In this document: positions 53,872-63,244 of the stretch, one piece after another
How positions within the stretch are numbered: position 1 is the first letter of the stretch
Layout of the letters: the number at the start of each line of letters is the position of its first letter
Source of the DNA: Mesorhizobium sp.
GTDB lineage: Bacteria; Pseudomonadota; Alphaproteobacteria; Rhizobiales; Rhizobiaceae
Reading direction: 5' to 3'
Assembly: GCA_027492275.1 (NCBI GenBank)
Contig: JAPUFC010000003.1
Span: 60,536 to 124,535, forward strand
Length of the DNA: 64,000 nt
Program-made: the position numbers and the translations under genes
Notes under the pieces: model-generated
What the model was told of the DNA's origin: nothing
Database searches by the model: none
Seen by the model: only the letters and a program-made list of their open reading frames with translations

Positions 53872-55485
53872 ATGACGACCAATCCGGAGGCGACGACGTT
53901 GCCGCACATGATGCGGGAGGCGGCGCTGCGATGGCCGGACCGCACGGCCGCGTCCTTCCCCGACGCCGAGGTGACCTTTCGCGCGCTGTGGCGTGGCGCC
54001 GCCCACGTCGCCAATGCGCTGATCGCCGAGGGAGTGGGCGCCGGCGACCATGTCGGGCTGCTGATCCCCAACTCGTCGAGGCTGCTGGAATCCTTCTTCG
54101 CAGTGTCGATGATCGGCGCGATTCCGGTGGTCATGAACACGCGCTACCGCGCCGAGGAACTGCCGCATGTCATCAAGCACGCCGACATGGTGGGCATCGT
54201 CACCATCGCCGACACGGCGCTGAACAATGCCGGCGAGCGGATCGACTATGTCGCCCGCCTGGGCGAGGCCCTGCCGGGACTGGCCGGCCAGCGGGCCGGC
54301 GCGATCGCTCTGCCCGAGGCGCCGAAGCTCGGCTTCATACTGGCCTTCGGGCCGCGGCCGGAGCCCTGGATCGGCCGGATCGAGCCGGGGCAATCCGACG
54401 AGACGCCGGTCATCCAGGCGCGGCGCCAGGCGGTGGGGCTGAGCGACACAGCGGTGCTGCTCTACACCTCGGGCACCACGTCCAGGCCGAAGGGCGTGGT
54501 GCTGCTGCACGAGGGGCTGACCACCTCGTGCATCCGCGCCGCCGTCGACCGTCTGGCGATGACCGAGGCCGACGTGATCTGGAACCCGGCGCCGATGTGC
54601 CACATCAGCGCCTTCGTGGCGCTGATCGGATCGCTCGCCACCGGCGCGGAATATGTCTCGGCCTCGCATTTCGACGCCGACATGGTGCTGGAGCATCTGG
54701 CGCGCCGCAAACCCACAATCGCGTTCGCCAATTTCCCGGCCTTCTACTTCGGCTTGCAGGACGCTATGCGGCGCACGGGACTGTCGCTCGATTCGCTGAA
54801 GCTCGTCACCACGGCGGCCGCCCCGCCGGAGATCGAGCGCATCCGCGCGGCCTTCCCCAAGGCGTTGCAGATATCGGTGACCGGCTCGACCGAACTTTCC
54901 GGCTCGATCTGCATCAACAATCTCGACGATACGCCTGCCCAGCGCGCCGAGACAGCCGGCCCGCCGATCCGCGGCGTCGAGCTGTCGATCCGCGATCCCG
55001 AGACCAGCGAGCGCCGGCCCCAGGGCGAGATCGGCGAATTGTGGGTGCGCGGCATCTGCCTGTTCGCGCGCTACCACAAGGAGCCGGGCTCGCCGCTGAC
55101 CGGCGAGTCCGAGCCCGGCTGGTTCCGCACCGCCGATCTCGGCACGCTCGACGAAGGCGGCCGGCTGACCTTCAAGGGCCGCATCAAGGACATGCTCAAG
55201 GTCGGCGGCGAGAACGTCTCGGCCGCCGAGATCGAGACCTTTCTGCTGCGCCACCCCGCCGTTGCGGTGGCGCAGGTGGTGGCCGCGCCCGACGACCGGC
55301 TCGGCGAAGTGCCGGCCGCGTTCATCGAGCTGGCGCGCGACGCAACGGCGACGGCCGAGGAGATCGTGGCCTACTGCAAGGCCGGTATTGCCAAATACAA
55401 GGTTCCGCGCATCGTGCGCTTCGTCCGCGAATGGCCAACGTCCGCGACGAAGATCCAGAAGGAGCGGCTGCGTGCCATGCTTTGA
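53872..55485 (+). CDS. Acyl-CoA/aryl-CoA synthetase (AMP-forming)
   Basis: 537 aa from ATG 53872 behind GGGAGGAA. AMP-binding motif LLYTSGTTSRPKG (about 205-217), A5 region VTGSTELSGS, the Asp motif WFRTADLG and the C-terminal FKGRIKDMLKVGGENVSAAE plus the catalytic Lys region TSATKIQKERL are complete. It ligates CoA to an imported carboxylate, using ATP. It is divergent from the livK operon, with which it likely forms a single uptake-activation-hydration pathway. The substrate is unknown. Confidence 0.93.
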   Translation: MTTNPEATTLPHMMREAALRWPDRTAASFPDAEVTFRALWRGAAHVANALIAEGVGAGDHVGLLIPNSSRLLESFFAVSMIGAIPVVMNTRYRAEELPHVIKHADMVGIVTIADTALNNAGERIDYVARLGEALPGLAGQRAGAIALPEAPKLGFILAFGPRPEPWIGRIEPGQSDETPVIQARRQAVGLSDTAVLLYTSGTTSRPKGVVLLHEGLTTSCIRAAVDRLAMTEADVIWNPAPMCHISAFVALIGSLATGAEYVSASHFDADMVLEHLARRKPTIAFANFPAFYFGLQDAMRRTGLSLDSLKLVTTAAAPPEIERIRAAFPKALQISVTGSTELSGSICINNLDDTPAQRAETAGPPIRGVELSIRDPETSERRPQGEIGELWVRGICLFARYHKEPGSPLTGESEPGWFRTADLGTLDEGGRLTFKGRIKDMLKVGGENVSAAEIETFLLRHPAVAVAQVVAAPDDRLGEVPAAFIELARDATATAEEIVAYCKAGIAKYKVPRIVRFVREWPTSATKIQKERLRAML

Positions 55486-55514
55486 GCACGCCGTTGCGCA
55501 AGAGGAGAACGCAT

Positions 55515-56210
55515 TTGCCTGACAATGCCGAAAAATCGGTGACGGACGCGCTGAAGGCGGCCGTCGACCGTGGCGAGCTGGACGCGGACGATCTGGCCTG
55601 GGCGCTGGAGCGGTTCGGCGACGGCAGGCGCGTGCAGCGCGCCGACCCGCAGACCAGGCGGCCGGACATCCTGGCCGCGGCCACCCGGCTGTTCGCCACC
55701 CATGGCTACCATGTGGCCACCCTGCAGAACATCGCCGACCAGCTCGGCCTGACGCGGCCGGCCTTCTACTACTATTTCAAGAGCAAGCAGAGCATCCTCG
55801 AGGCGATCTGCCGCGATTCCATCGACGAGGCGGACGACGTCATCAGCCGCGCCTTCGAGGCGAGCTATCCCTCGCGGGCGGAGCGGCTGCGCCAGACCCT
55901 CTACGCCTATGCGGCCCATAGCGCGGAGGCGTTCAGCACGGCGATCATGATGCGCAACTTCGACGAGATGTCGGAGGAGGAAAAGGTCGCGCTGAGGCTG
56001 CGACGCCGCCAGCGCGAGCAGAAGCTCGCCGACCTGCTCAGCGAAGGCGCGGCCGCCGGCGAGTTCAAGGTGAAGGAGCCGCTGATCGCCATCTTCACGA
56101 TCTTCGAGGCGATCCACGCCATCCATATATGGCACGACCGCAGCGGCAGGCTGTCGCGGCTTCAGGCCAGCCGCATCATCGTCGACCAGTTGGTCGACGG
56201 TCTGGTTTAG
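55515..56210 (+). CDS. TetR-family regulator with an N-terminal extension
   Basis: 231 aa from TTG 55515, supported by AGAGGAG 8 bp upstream. The TetR HTH lies at about residues 50-95: ILAAATRLFATHGYHVATLQNIADQLGLTRPAFYYYFKSKQSIL. Most TetR proteins start about 10 residues before this, so the 45-residue acidic helical extension (SVTDALKAAVDRGELDADDLAWALERFG) is unusual. It is cotranscribed with the ligase and is likely the repressor of both divergent operons, with an acyl-CoA as inducer. Confidence 0.88.
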   Translation: MPDNAEKSVTDALKAAVDRGELDADDLAWALERFGDGRRVQRADPQTRRPDILAAATRLFATHGYHVATLQNIADQLGLTRPAFYYYFKSKQSILEAICRDSIDEADDVISRAFEASYPSRAERLRQTLYAYAAHSAEAFSTAIMMRNFDEMSEEEKVALRLRRRQREQKLADLLSEGAAAGEFKVKEPLIAIFTIFEAIHAIHIWHDRSGRLSRLQASRIIVDQLVDGLV

Positions 56211-56635
56211 ACTGCGCAGGCGCTTCCGGCGCTCGTCGCGGCCGAGGGATCTTTCCGCGCGGACAGGCGTCCTTGTCGATGAGCCGCCGACGCCGATGAT
56301 GCGTCTAAAAATCGGGCATGGACTTGCACCCAAACAGGTCATCCTGCTTCGCCGAACGGCAGCGGGCAGGACATGCCGTGGCGGCGTGAGAACGAGAAGC
56401 GTAAAAAAAAATACGCCTATTTCCCGCTTGCAGCTTCAGCGGCGAATAGCGCATAAACCGTGAATTATGACGAGATTCAGGCGATTGGGTTGGATTTCGA
56501 CTGTAATCCGGTGAAATGATCTGGTGCTTTTCGACGGATTTTTTTCAGCGGCGCAACGGGAACGATTCCCTCTATGAAATTTTTGTTGCAGTAAAGTTTG
56601 GGCGGCTCCTTAATAGGGTGAAAGGAGCCTTACGA
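56211..56635. promoter_or_regulatory. 425-bp control region upstream of the M24-family gene
   Basis: No protein-like frame. It is AT-richer than its surroundings. The perfect palindrome GGGAACGATTCCC lies at 56558-56570. A sigma-70-like promoter follows: TTGCAG (56586-56591), an 18-bp spacer and TTAATA (56610-56615), just before the AAAGGAG ribosome site of the downstream gene. The palindrome sits about 15 bp upstream of the -35, a plausible activator or repressor site. Confidence 0.55.
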
Positions 56636-58054
56636 ATGTTGACCAAGACCCGACCGGCAACCTCCAACGCCTCCTGCGAGAGGCTCCTCGACGGGTTTCG
56701 GCCTAGCTTCGAGTTCGAGCCGGTCAATCCGCTTCCCGAGGATGAATTCGCCGAACGGCTGCGCCACATCCGGCGGCAGGCGACCGTCGCGGGGCACGAC
56801 CTCATCCTGGTCCATTCGGATTCGATCGGCTCCTACAAGACGTCGAACTCCTACCTTCGCTACATCTGCGACTGGATGCGGGAGGGCGTGCTCGTCATCC
56901 CGACCGACGACGACAAGCCGCTGGTCATGTTCTCCTTCTTCAGCAGCTCCGTGCTTCTGCCGCCTGCCGGCGAACCGGTTCTGGTCGACGAGATATGGCA
57001 GGTGGGCACCTGGGGCCGCGAGACCTACAACCGGCCGGGCCGCACCGTCGATCGCGTCGTGGAAGCGGTCGCGGCGCATCTCGAGCGCAACGGTCTTGCC
57101 AGCAGCCAGGTCGGCCTGTTCGGCGACGCGAGCTCGGGCCCGTACTGGGACGGGCTGAAGGCACGGCTGCCGCGCAGCCGTTTCGTGCCCGACGCCGGCA
57201 TCATCGAGCGTATGCAGCGCCGGCGCACCAAGCGCGAACAGGAAATCGTGCGCGCCGCGGCGCAACTGGCCGACATCGGCATCCAGGCGGCCTACCATGT
57301 CATCCGGCCGGGCGTGACGGACCATGAGATCTACGCCGCCTTCACCTATGCCCAGATGTCGCGCGGCGGCGAATGGGGCGACGGCTATCAGATCGGCGTG
57401 AACCGGTACGGCACCCATTGCGGCAAGCCATACGGCCACATCGTCAGGCCCGGCGACCTGATCAACCTCTACATATCGAGCGTCAGCTATCACGGCTACA
57501 CGGCACAGATCGCGCGCATGATCGCCGTGGGCGACATCACCGACAAGCAGGAGGAGGTGCTGCAGATGTGCGTCGAGGGCGTCGAGGCGGCCGCCGCCCT
57601 CGTGCAGCCCGGCGAACTCGTGTCGCGCATCGCCGATGCCTCGTTCGAGCCCTACATCCGCCGCGGCTACCTGACCTCGTCGGACAGCCGGACCATGCCC
57701 TACAACTGGCAGTCGAACGAGGACGGCTCGCCGCGGCTGGTGCAGAAGCGGCATGTCCCGGACGAGGACTGGGAGCGGCAGGGCCGCAAGCTGATGCATG
57801 TCTACCCGGCGGCGACGGGGCCGCACAACCCGAATGTCGGCCACTGCGTATCGATGGCCAAGTTCACGCCCTACAACATCGCGTCCAACAATCACGACCG
57901 GCTCGAGGAAGGCATGACTTTCGTCCTGCATTCGCAGTGGCTCGAGCCCATGGTCGCCGGCTGCAATGTCGGCAACTGCTATCTCGTCACCGAGGACGGC
58001 TGCGAGAACCTGAGCTGCAACACGCCTCTCGCCCCGCTGCGCGTGAAGGCCTGA
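56636..58054 (+). CDS. M24 (creatinase/prolidase) fold protein lacking most metal ligands
   Basis: 472 aa from ATG 56636, with AAAGGAG 9 bp upstream. The creatinase N-terminal domain (about 1-190) precedes a pita-bread C-terminal domain. The metal site of peptidases is D, D, H, E, E; aligned positions here are Tyr (GDLINLYIS), Gln (YTAQIAR), His (VGHCVSM, kept), His (MTFVLHSQ) and Gly/Asn (CNVGNCYLV). It therefore should not work as a metal-dependent aminopeptidase. Creatinase itself is a metal-free member hydrolysing a small C-N bond, so a small-molecule amidase-like role is plausible. It heads an operon with an ABC importer and a racemase. Confidence 0.8.
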   Translation: MLTKTRPATSNASCERLLDGFRPSFEFEPVNPLPEDEFAERLRHIRRQATVAGHDLILVHSDSIGSYKTSNSYLRYICDWMREGVLVIPTDDDKPLVMFSFFSSSVLLPPAGEPVLVDEIWQVGTWGRETYNRPGRTVDRVVEAVAAHLERNGLASSQVGLFGDASSGPYWDGLKARLPRSRFVPDAGIIERMQRRRTKREQEIVRAAAQLADIGIQAAYHVIRPGVTDHEIYAAFTYAQMSRGGEWGDGYQIGVNRYGTHCGKPYGHIVRPGDLINLYISSVSYHGYTAQIARMIAVGDITDKQEEVLQMCVEGVEAAAALVQPGELVSRIADASFEPYIRRGYLTSSDSRTMPYNWQSNEDGSPRLVQKRHVPDEDWERQGRKLMHVYPAATGPHNPNVGHCVSMAKFTPYNIASNNHDRLEEGMTFVLHSQWLEPMVAGCNVGNCYLVTEDGCENLSCNTPLAPLRVKA

Positions 58055-58100
58055 CACAAGAACAACAAGAAAATCATCAACCGGACAGAGGTGAACCGAA

Positions 58101-59333
58101 ATGACCAGAACCAGCATCTTGAAGCATGTATTCGCCGTTGCCCTGGCCTGTGCGGCCGCCACCGGCGCCATGGCGCAGGAAAAGGTGACGCTCGTCGTCT
58201 CCAACTCGCAATGGCTCGACGCGCTGCGCGGCGAGGGCCTGTGGAATGCCGTGAAGGCCTATGAGAAGACCGCGCCGAACATCGAGCTGAAGGCGCTCGG
58301 CATCCCCTCCAAGGACTATGGCGACCGGCTGATGACCGAGTTCGGCGCTGGCGCGGGCCCCGATGTGGCGATCATCCAGGAAGGCGTTTTCTACGCGCTG
58401 GCCGACGCCGGCCTCCTGGTGGACGTCGGCGCGGCGGCGGAGGGCGTCGCGCTCAACACGACCAAGGACAACGGCATCGTCGACGGCGTGACGCTGGGCG
58501 TTCCCTGGCAGCGCGCGGCCTATGCGCTGATCTACAACAGCAAGCTTACCGAAGCCGCCGGCGCAAAGGTGCCGACCACCGTCGAGGAGCTGATCGCCAG
58601 CGCGCGGGCCGTTCAGGAGAAGACGCCGGGCTCCATCGGCTTCACCGCGCGCCACCAGATCAGCGATTTCTCCGGCTTCTACATGGATTTCCAGAGCTGG
58701 GCCTACGGCTACGGCGTCAACTGGGTCGACGGCAACGGGAAGCTGACCATCGACACGCCGGAGGCAGTCGCCGCGGTCACCGCCTTCAAGGCGCTCTACG
58801 ACGCCAAGGTCATCCCGGTCGGCGACGACTTCCCCACGCAGCGGACGCGCTTCAAGGAAGGGCAGGTCGGCTACAGCATCGACAATTCCGGCGGCACGCT
58901 GAACATCGCTTCCGGCGGAACGACCAAGGGCTCCGACATCCACGCGGCGGCGATGCCGTTCGCCCATCCCGGCGCGCATCAGCAGATCTATGTCGTCGTC
59001 AACGCCAACAGCAAGCATCAGAAGGAGGCGACCGCTTTCCTGAAATGGCTGATGAGCCCCGAGGGCCAGGCCGGGCTGCGCAAGGCGTCCGGCCCCGACA
59101 TGCTGGCCACGGACGTGCCGCTCGATCCCGCCTTCGTCGCGGCCAATCCCTGGGCGACGACCTTCGCCGAAGTGGCGACCAAGAGCCATTCGGTCCTGAT
59201 CCCCGGCCATGAGGTGGAAACCACCCAGATCATGCGTCCGGTGATGGAGGCCGTGGAGGAGGTGCTGATCACCGGCACCGATCCCGCCGCCGCCCTGGCC
59301 AAGGCACAGAAACGCGTCGACGGCATGTTCTGA
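58101..59333 (+). CDS. Sugar-type ABC substrate-binding protein (family 1)
   Basis: 410 aa. Signal peptide (VFAVALACAAATGAMA) cleaved before QEKVT. The family 1 fold has AYEKTAPNIELKALGIPSKDYGDRLMTEFGAGAGPDVAIIQE and VPWQRAAYALIYNSKL. It lies 46 bp after the M24-family gene. Family 1 proteins mostly bind sugars or glycerol phosphates, but may bind other ligands in mixed clusters like this one. Confidence 0.9.
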   Translation: MTRTSILKHVFAVALACAAATGAMAQEKVTLVVSNSQWLDALRGEGLWNAVKAYEKTAPNIELKALGIPSKDYGDRLMTEFGAGAGPDVAIIQEGVFYALADAGLLVDVGAAAEGVALNTTKDNGIVDGVTLGVPWQRAAYALIYNSKLTEAAGAKVPTTVEELIASARAVQEKTPGSIGFTARHQISDFSGFYMDFQSWAYGYGVNWVDGNGKLTIDTPEAVAAVTAFKALYDAKVIPVGDDFPTQRTRFKEGQVGYSIDNSGGTLNIASGGTTKGSDIHAAAMPFAHPGAHQQIYVVVNANSKHQKEATAFLKWLMSPEGQAGLRKASGPDMLATDVPLDPAFVAANPWATTFAEVATKSHSVLIPGHEVETTQIMRPVMEAVEEVLITGTDPAAALAKAQKRVDGMF

Positions 59334-59368
59334 GGAACGGCCCGAGCTGCTCCCACGAGGGATAGCCG

Positions 59369-60319
59369 ATGTCCAATCAAGCCCTGCTGGAACGGCCCGC
59401 CGCCGTTCCGGCCCCAACGAGCCGTAAAGGTCGAGGTCCGCAGGGAATCGCGCGCCTCATGCCCTATGCTTTCGTCGTCCTGCCCGCCGCCTATCTGCTG
59501 GTCTTCATGTTCTACCCGCTCGGCCGGCAGGTCTATCTCAGCCTGACCCGCACGCGGCTGGCCAACCCCAACCGGAGCGAATTCATCGGCTTCGGCAATT
59601 ACGAGAGGCTCTTCGGCAATCCGGAGTTCTACTCGGTCCTGAGGATCACGCTCACTTACTCCATCATGGCGGTGGTGCTCGGCGTCGCGGTGGGCATGAT
59701 CGCCGCGCTGGCGCTGAACCGGCCGTTCCGGGGCCGCACGCTGGTGCGCGGCGTCCTGCTCTTCGGCTGGGCGGTGCCGAACGTCGCCGCGGCGCTGGTG
59801 TGGCTGTGGATATTCAACGAACGCTCCGGCATCCTGAACACGGTCGTCACCGGCCTCGGGCTGGAACGCATCTCGTGGCTGACCAGCACCGACATGGCCC
59901 TGCCGTCGATCCTGCTGGTGACGGTCTGGCAGGTTGCGCCCTTCGTCATGCTCGTGATGCTGGCGGCGCTGCAATCCGTGCCGGAAGAGGTCAAGGAGGC
60001 CGCCGTCATCGACGGCGCCGACAAGCTCAGCGTCTTCCGCGCGGTGACGCTGCCGCACATCCTGCCGACGCTGCAGCTCGTTTCGCTGCTGGTCATGGTG
60101 TGGTCGATCCGCCGGTTCGACATCATCTATCTGCTGACCGGCGGCGGGCCCGTCGGAAGCACCAGCACCCTCATCGTCAAGCTGCGTCAGGTCGCCTTCG
60201 AGAACCACGACCTCGGCATGTCGAGCGCCTACGGCGTCGTCGGCCTCATGCTGGCGCTCACGGTCGCGGCGATCCACGCGCTGTTCAACATCCGTCGCCA
60301 GAGGTCGAGCTCCAGATGA
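59369..60319 (+). CDS. Sugar-type ABC permease (MalF/UgpA-like)
   Basis: 316 aa, six membrane helices. The N-terminal region YAFVVLPAAYLLVFMFYPLGRQVYLSL and the EAA loop EEVKEAAVIDGADKLSVFRAV are typical of the MalF/UgpA class. Its stop overlaps the next permease start (ATGA). Confidence 0.93.
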   Translation: MSNQALLERPAAVPAPTSRKGRGPQGIARLMPYAFVVLPAAYLLVFMFYPLGRQVYLSLTRTRLANPNRSEFIGFGNYERLFGNPEFYSVLRITLTYSIMAVVLGVAVGMIAALALNRPFRGRTLVRGVLLFGWAVPNVAAALVWLWIFNERSGILNTVVTGLGLERISWLTSTDMALPSILLVTVWQVAPFVMLVMLAALQSVPEEVKEAAVIDGADKLSVFRAVTLPHILPTLQLVSLLVMVWSIRRFDIIYLLTGGGPVGSTSTLIVKLRQVAFENHDLGMSSAYGVVGLMLALTVAAIHALFNIRRQRSSSR

Positions 60320-61146
60320 CCAGCAAACGCCTGACAAGCCTGCTGCACGTCGTTCTCGTGCTTGCGCTCGTCATATTCGGCGGCTTCCCCATCTACTGGA
60401 TGGCGACCACCGCCCTGTCGCTCAACTCCGAGCTCTACAACACCGGCCAGGTGCCGTGGCCGCAGCTCGGCAACCTGCCGGCGATGCTGACGGATCTGAC
60501 CCAGCTTCCGCTGATGCGCTGGCTTGTGAACACCGGCATCATCGCCGTCGGCACGACCACGCTCAGCCTCGTCCTGGGCGCGCTCGCCGGCTATGCGCTG
60601 AGCCGCTTCCGGTTCCATGGCAAGGGCGCGCTGGGCTTCCTCATGTTCATGACGCAGGTCGTGCCGGAGGCCCTCATCCTGGTGCCGCTCTACGCGATGT
60701 TCATTACGCTCGGGCTGCTCAACAGCCTTCTCGGCCTGGTGCTCGCAAATGTCGGCTTCTCGCTGCCGGTGGCCGCTTTCATCATCAAGGGCGCCATCGA
60801 CGCGGTGCCCTACGAGATCGAGGAATCCGCGGCGGTCGACGGCTGCCCGCGCATCAGCGTGCTCACGATGATCGTGTTGCCGATCATAGCGCCGTCGCTG
60901 GCGGCGGCCGCGGTGATCTCCTTCTTCGCCGGATGGAACGAGTATCTGTTCGCGGCGACCTTCCTGAGGGACCGCGAATTGTGGCCGGCCAGCGTCGGGC
61001 TCGCCTCCTTCATCGGCCAGTACGAGACGCCGCTCTCCGCGGTGATGGGCGCGGCCCTGATCTTCAGCCTGCCGGCGGTGGTGTTCTTCCTTCTCATCCA
61101 ACGCAAGATCGTCGCGGGCATCACCGCCGGCGCAGTGAAGGGATAG
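60316..61146 (+). CDS. Sugar-type ABC permease (MalG/UgpE-like)
   Basis: 276 aa. The first helix LVLALVIFGGFPIYWMATTALS, the loop GYALSRFRFHGKGALGFLMF and the EAA loop YEIEESAAVDGCPRISVLTM are those of the MalG class. It pairs with the preceding permease and is followed after 3 bp by the ATPase gene. Confidence 0.93.
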   Translation: MTSKRLTSLLHVVLVLALVIFGGFPIYWMATTALSLNSELYNTGQVPWPQLGNLPAMLTDLTQLPLMRWLVNTGIIAVGTTTLSLVLGALAGYALSRFRFHGKGALGFLMFMTQVVPEALILVPLYAMFITLGLLNSLLGLVLANVGFSLPVAAFIIKGAIDAVPYEIEESAAVDGCPRISVLTMIVLPIIAPSLAAAAVISFFAGWNEYLFAATFLRDRELWPASVGLASFIGQYETPLSAVMGAALIFSLPAVVFFLLIQRKIVAGITAGAVKG

Positions 61147-61149
61147 GTC

Positions 61150-62331
61150 ATGCCCGACATACAGCTCAAAGACGTCACGAAGCGCTTCGGCAACTCGACC
61201 ATCATTCCGCGCTTCGACGCCTCGATCAAGGACGGCGAGTTCCTCGTCCTTCTGGGCCCCTCGGGCTGCGGCAAGTCCACGCTGCTCCGCATGATCGCGG
61301 GTCTCACCGAGATCACCGACGGCGCGCTGGCCTTCGACGGACAGGACGTCACCGACTGGTCGCCCAGCCGGCGCGGCGTCGCCTTCGTCTTCCAGTCGTA
61401 TGCGCTCTATCCGCATATGACGGTGCGCGAGAACATCGCCTTCCCGCTGCTGATGGACGCTTTCCGGACGTGGCACCACATCCCGCTGGTGAGCTCGATC
61501 GTCCGCTGGAAGCTCATGCGCCGTCCGGACATCGCGTCGCGCACGAACCAGATCGCCGAACAGCTCGAGCTGACGCCGCTGATGGACCGGCGGCCGGCCA
61601 GCCTGTCCGGCGGCCAGCGCCAGCGCGTCGCCCTGGCGCGATCCCTGGTGCGCGACCCCTCGCTCTATCTTCTCGACGAGCCGCTTTCCAACCTCGACGC
61701 GAAGCTGCGCACGCAGATGCGATCCGAGATATCCGCCCTGCACCAGCGCGTGCGCAAGACCTTCATCTACGTCACGCACGACCAAGTGGAGGCGATGACC
61801 ATGGCGACGAACATCATCGTCATGAACGATGGCGAGATCCAACAGATCGGCACGCCCGACGAGATCTACGCGCGGCCGGCCAACACCTTCGTCGCCCGCT
61901 TCGTCGGCGCCCCGCCGATGAACCTGCTCGGCGTGCGGCGCGATGGGTCGCGGCTGGCGCTGGACGGCGGCGCCGGCTGGCGGCATCCGGGCGCCTTGCC
62001 GGCGGACGAACGGCTCATCCTCGGGCTGCGGCCGGAGCGGCTGACGCTCCTGCCGGAAGGCCGGCCGGGCATCCCCGCGCAGGTCGTGCTGGTGGAGCGG
62101 CTCGGCGCGGAGGTGATCCTAGGATGCCGCGCGATCTCGGCCGACGGGAAATCGTCCGGCGACCTCCTGCGGCAGGACCTGATCTTCGTGCGCGTGGCGG
62201 GCAACCCGCACGTCGCGCCCGGCGCGAAGGTTTCGCTCGGCTACGACGCCGATGCGGCGACCTGGTATTCGGCGGATACCGAACAGGCATTGCCGGACCC
62301 GCGTCCGGTTTCGGCGACGGCGGAGGCATGA
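61150..62331 (+). CDS. Sugar-type ABC ATPase (UgpC/MalK-like) with an internal insertion
   Basis: 393 aa. Walker A GPSGCGKSTL, Q-loop VFQSYALYPHMTV, signature LSGGQRQR, Walker B LYLLDEPLSNLD and H-loop YVTHDQVEAM are complete. The C-terminal TOBE-type domain is about 140 residues. Unlike normal MalK/UgpC, there is an insertion of about 20 residues between the Q-loop and signature helices (FRTWHHIPLVSSIVRWKLMR), which lies in the part contacting the permeases. ATPase activity should be normal. Confidence 0.92.
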   Translation: MPDIQLKDVTKRFGNSTIIPRFDASIKDGEFLVLLGPSGCGKSTLLRMIAGLTEITDGALAFDGQDVTDWSPSRRGVAFVFQSYALYPHMTVRENIAFPLLMDAFRTWHHIPLVSSIVRWKLMRRPDIASRTNQIAEQLELTPLMDRRPASLSGGQRQRVALARSLVRDPSLYLLDEPLSNLDAKLRTQMRSEISALHQRVRKTFIYVTHDQVEAMTMATNIIVMNDGEIQQIGTPDEIYARPANTFVARFVGAPPMNLLGVRRDGSRLALDGGAGWRHPGALPADERLILGLRPERLTLLPEGRPGIPAQVVLVERLGAEVILGCRAISADGKSSGDLLRQDLIFVRVAGNPHVAPGAKVSLGYDADAATWYSADTEQALPDPRPVSATAEA

Positions 62332-63239
62332 GCGCGCAAATGATCGATTTCCACATTTCGGCCACGGGCCACAGCCTCAACTACCTGCCGGAATATGTCG
62401 CCGTCTGGAAAGGGTATTTCGAGGAGGAAGGACTCCGGGTGACCGCGGAGGTGCCGAAGCCGTGGGATCTGGTTCTCGAGGCGCTGCGCGGGGGGACGGC
62501 GCAGGCGGTGCTGGGCGGCATCTGGGTGCCCTCCATGTATCTCGGCCGCAGCACCCGCTTCACGCCTTTCGCCCAGGTCGCCGCGCGCGCGCCCCTGGCC
62601 GTGGTCGGAAGGGAGAAGGCGGAGGATTTCGACTGGACGAAGCTGCCTGGCAAGGTCGTCATGATGAAGGGCAGCAACGGCGCCAGCGTCGGCCTCTTCC
62701 TCAAGCTCTGCCTCGGCGAGCACGGAATCGATCCCGCCCGCGTCGGCTATGTGCAGGACCTCGACGGCGCGATGCTCTCGGAACTCTTTCACGGCGGCAT
62801 GGGGGACTATCTCGTCATCGACTATCCGAACGCGCTGCGCATGGAGGCGCAGGGGCGCGGCCGCGTCGTGCAGCCGCTGCCGATCACCGGCGGAAACGTG
62901 CCGTGGAGCGTCTACTACGCGAAGGACGAAAGCACGCCGGAGCGGCAGGAGGTGCAGGCGCGCTTCGCCTCGGCGCTCGATCGCGGCATGAAGTGGATCA
63001 AGGCGAGCGACCCGGAGGACTATGCGGACTTCCTCGCCGCCACCTTCCCCGCCCTGCCGATCGACATCCTCCTTGCCGCCGCGCGAACCTACATCGACCA
63101 TGGCATGTGGACGACGCCGCGGATCGATCCGGACGCCTATCTGCGCTGGCAGGGCGGCATCGTGGCGGGACACCTCGCAAACGCGCCCATCGCCTACGAA
63201 CGCTTGATCGACCCGGTGCCCACAAGCCGCTGGGCGTGA
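62328..63239 (+). CDS. NMT1/THI5-like binding-protein fold without signal peptide
   Basis: 303 aa; ATG 62328 overlaps the ATPase stop. The SsuA/THI5-like fold shows as HISATGHSLNYLPEYVAVWKGYFEEEGLRV, LRGGTAQAVLGGIW, and GNVPWSVYYAKDES. The N-terminus (MSAQMIDFHISATG) runs straight into the first strand with no signal peptide or lipobox, so the protein should stay in the cytoplasm. It may be an intracellular sensor or a THI5-like enzyme rather than a transport component. It is in the operon between ATPase and racemase. Confidence 0.8.
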   Translation: MSAQMIDFHISATGHSLNYLPEYVAVWKGYFEEEGLRVTAEVPKPWDLVLEALRGGTAQAVLGGIWVPSMYLGRSTRFTPFAQVAARAPLAVVGREKAEDFDWTKLPGKVVMMKGSNGASVGLFLKLCLGEHGIDPARVGYVQDLDGAMLSELFHGGMGDYLVIDYPNALRMEAQGRGRVVQPLPITGGNVPWSVYYAKDESTPERQEVQARFASALDRGMKWIKASDPEDYADFLAATFPALPIDILLAAARTYIDHGMWTTPRIDPDAYLRWQGGIVAGHLANAPIAYERLIDPVPTSRWA

Positions 63240-63244
63240 CGGCG

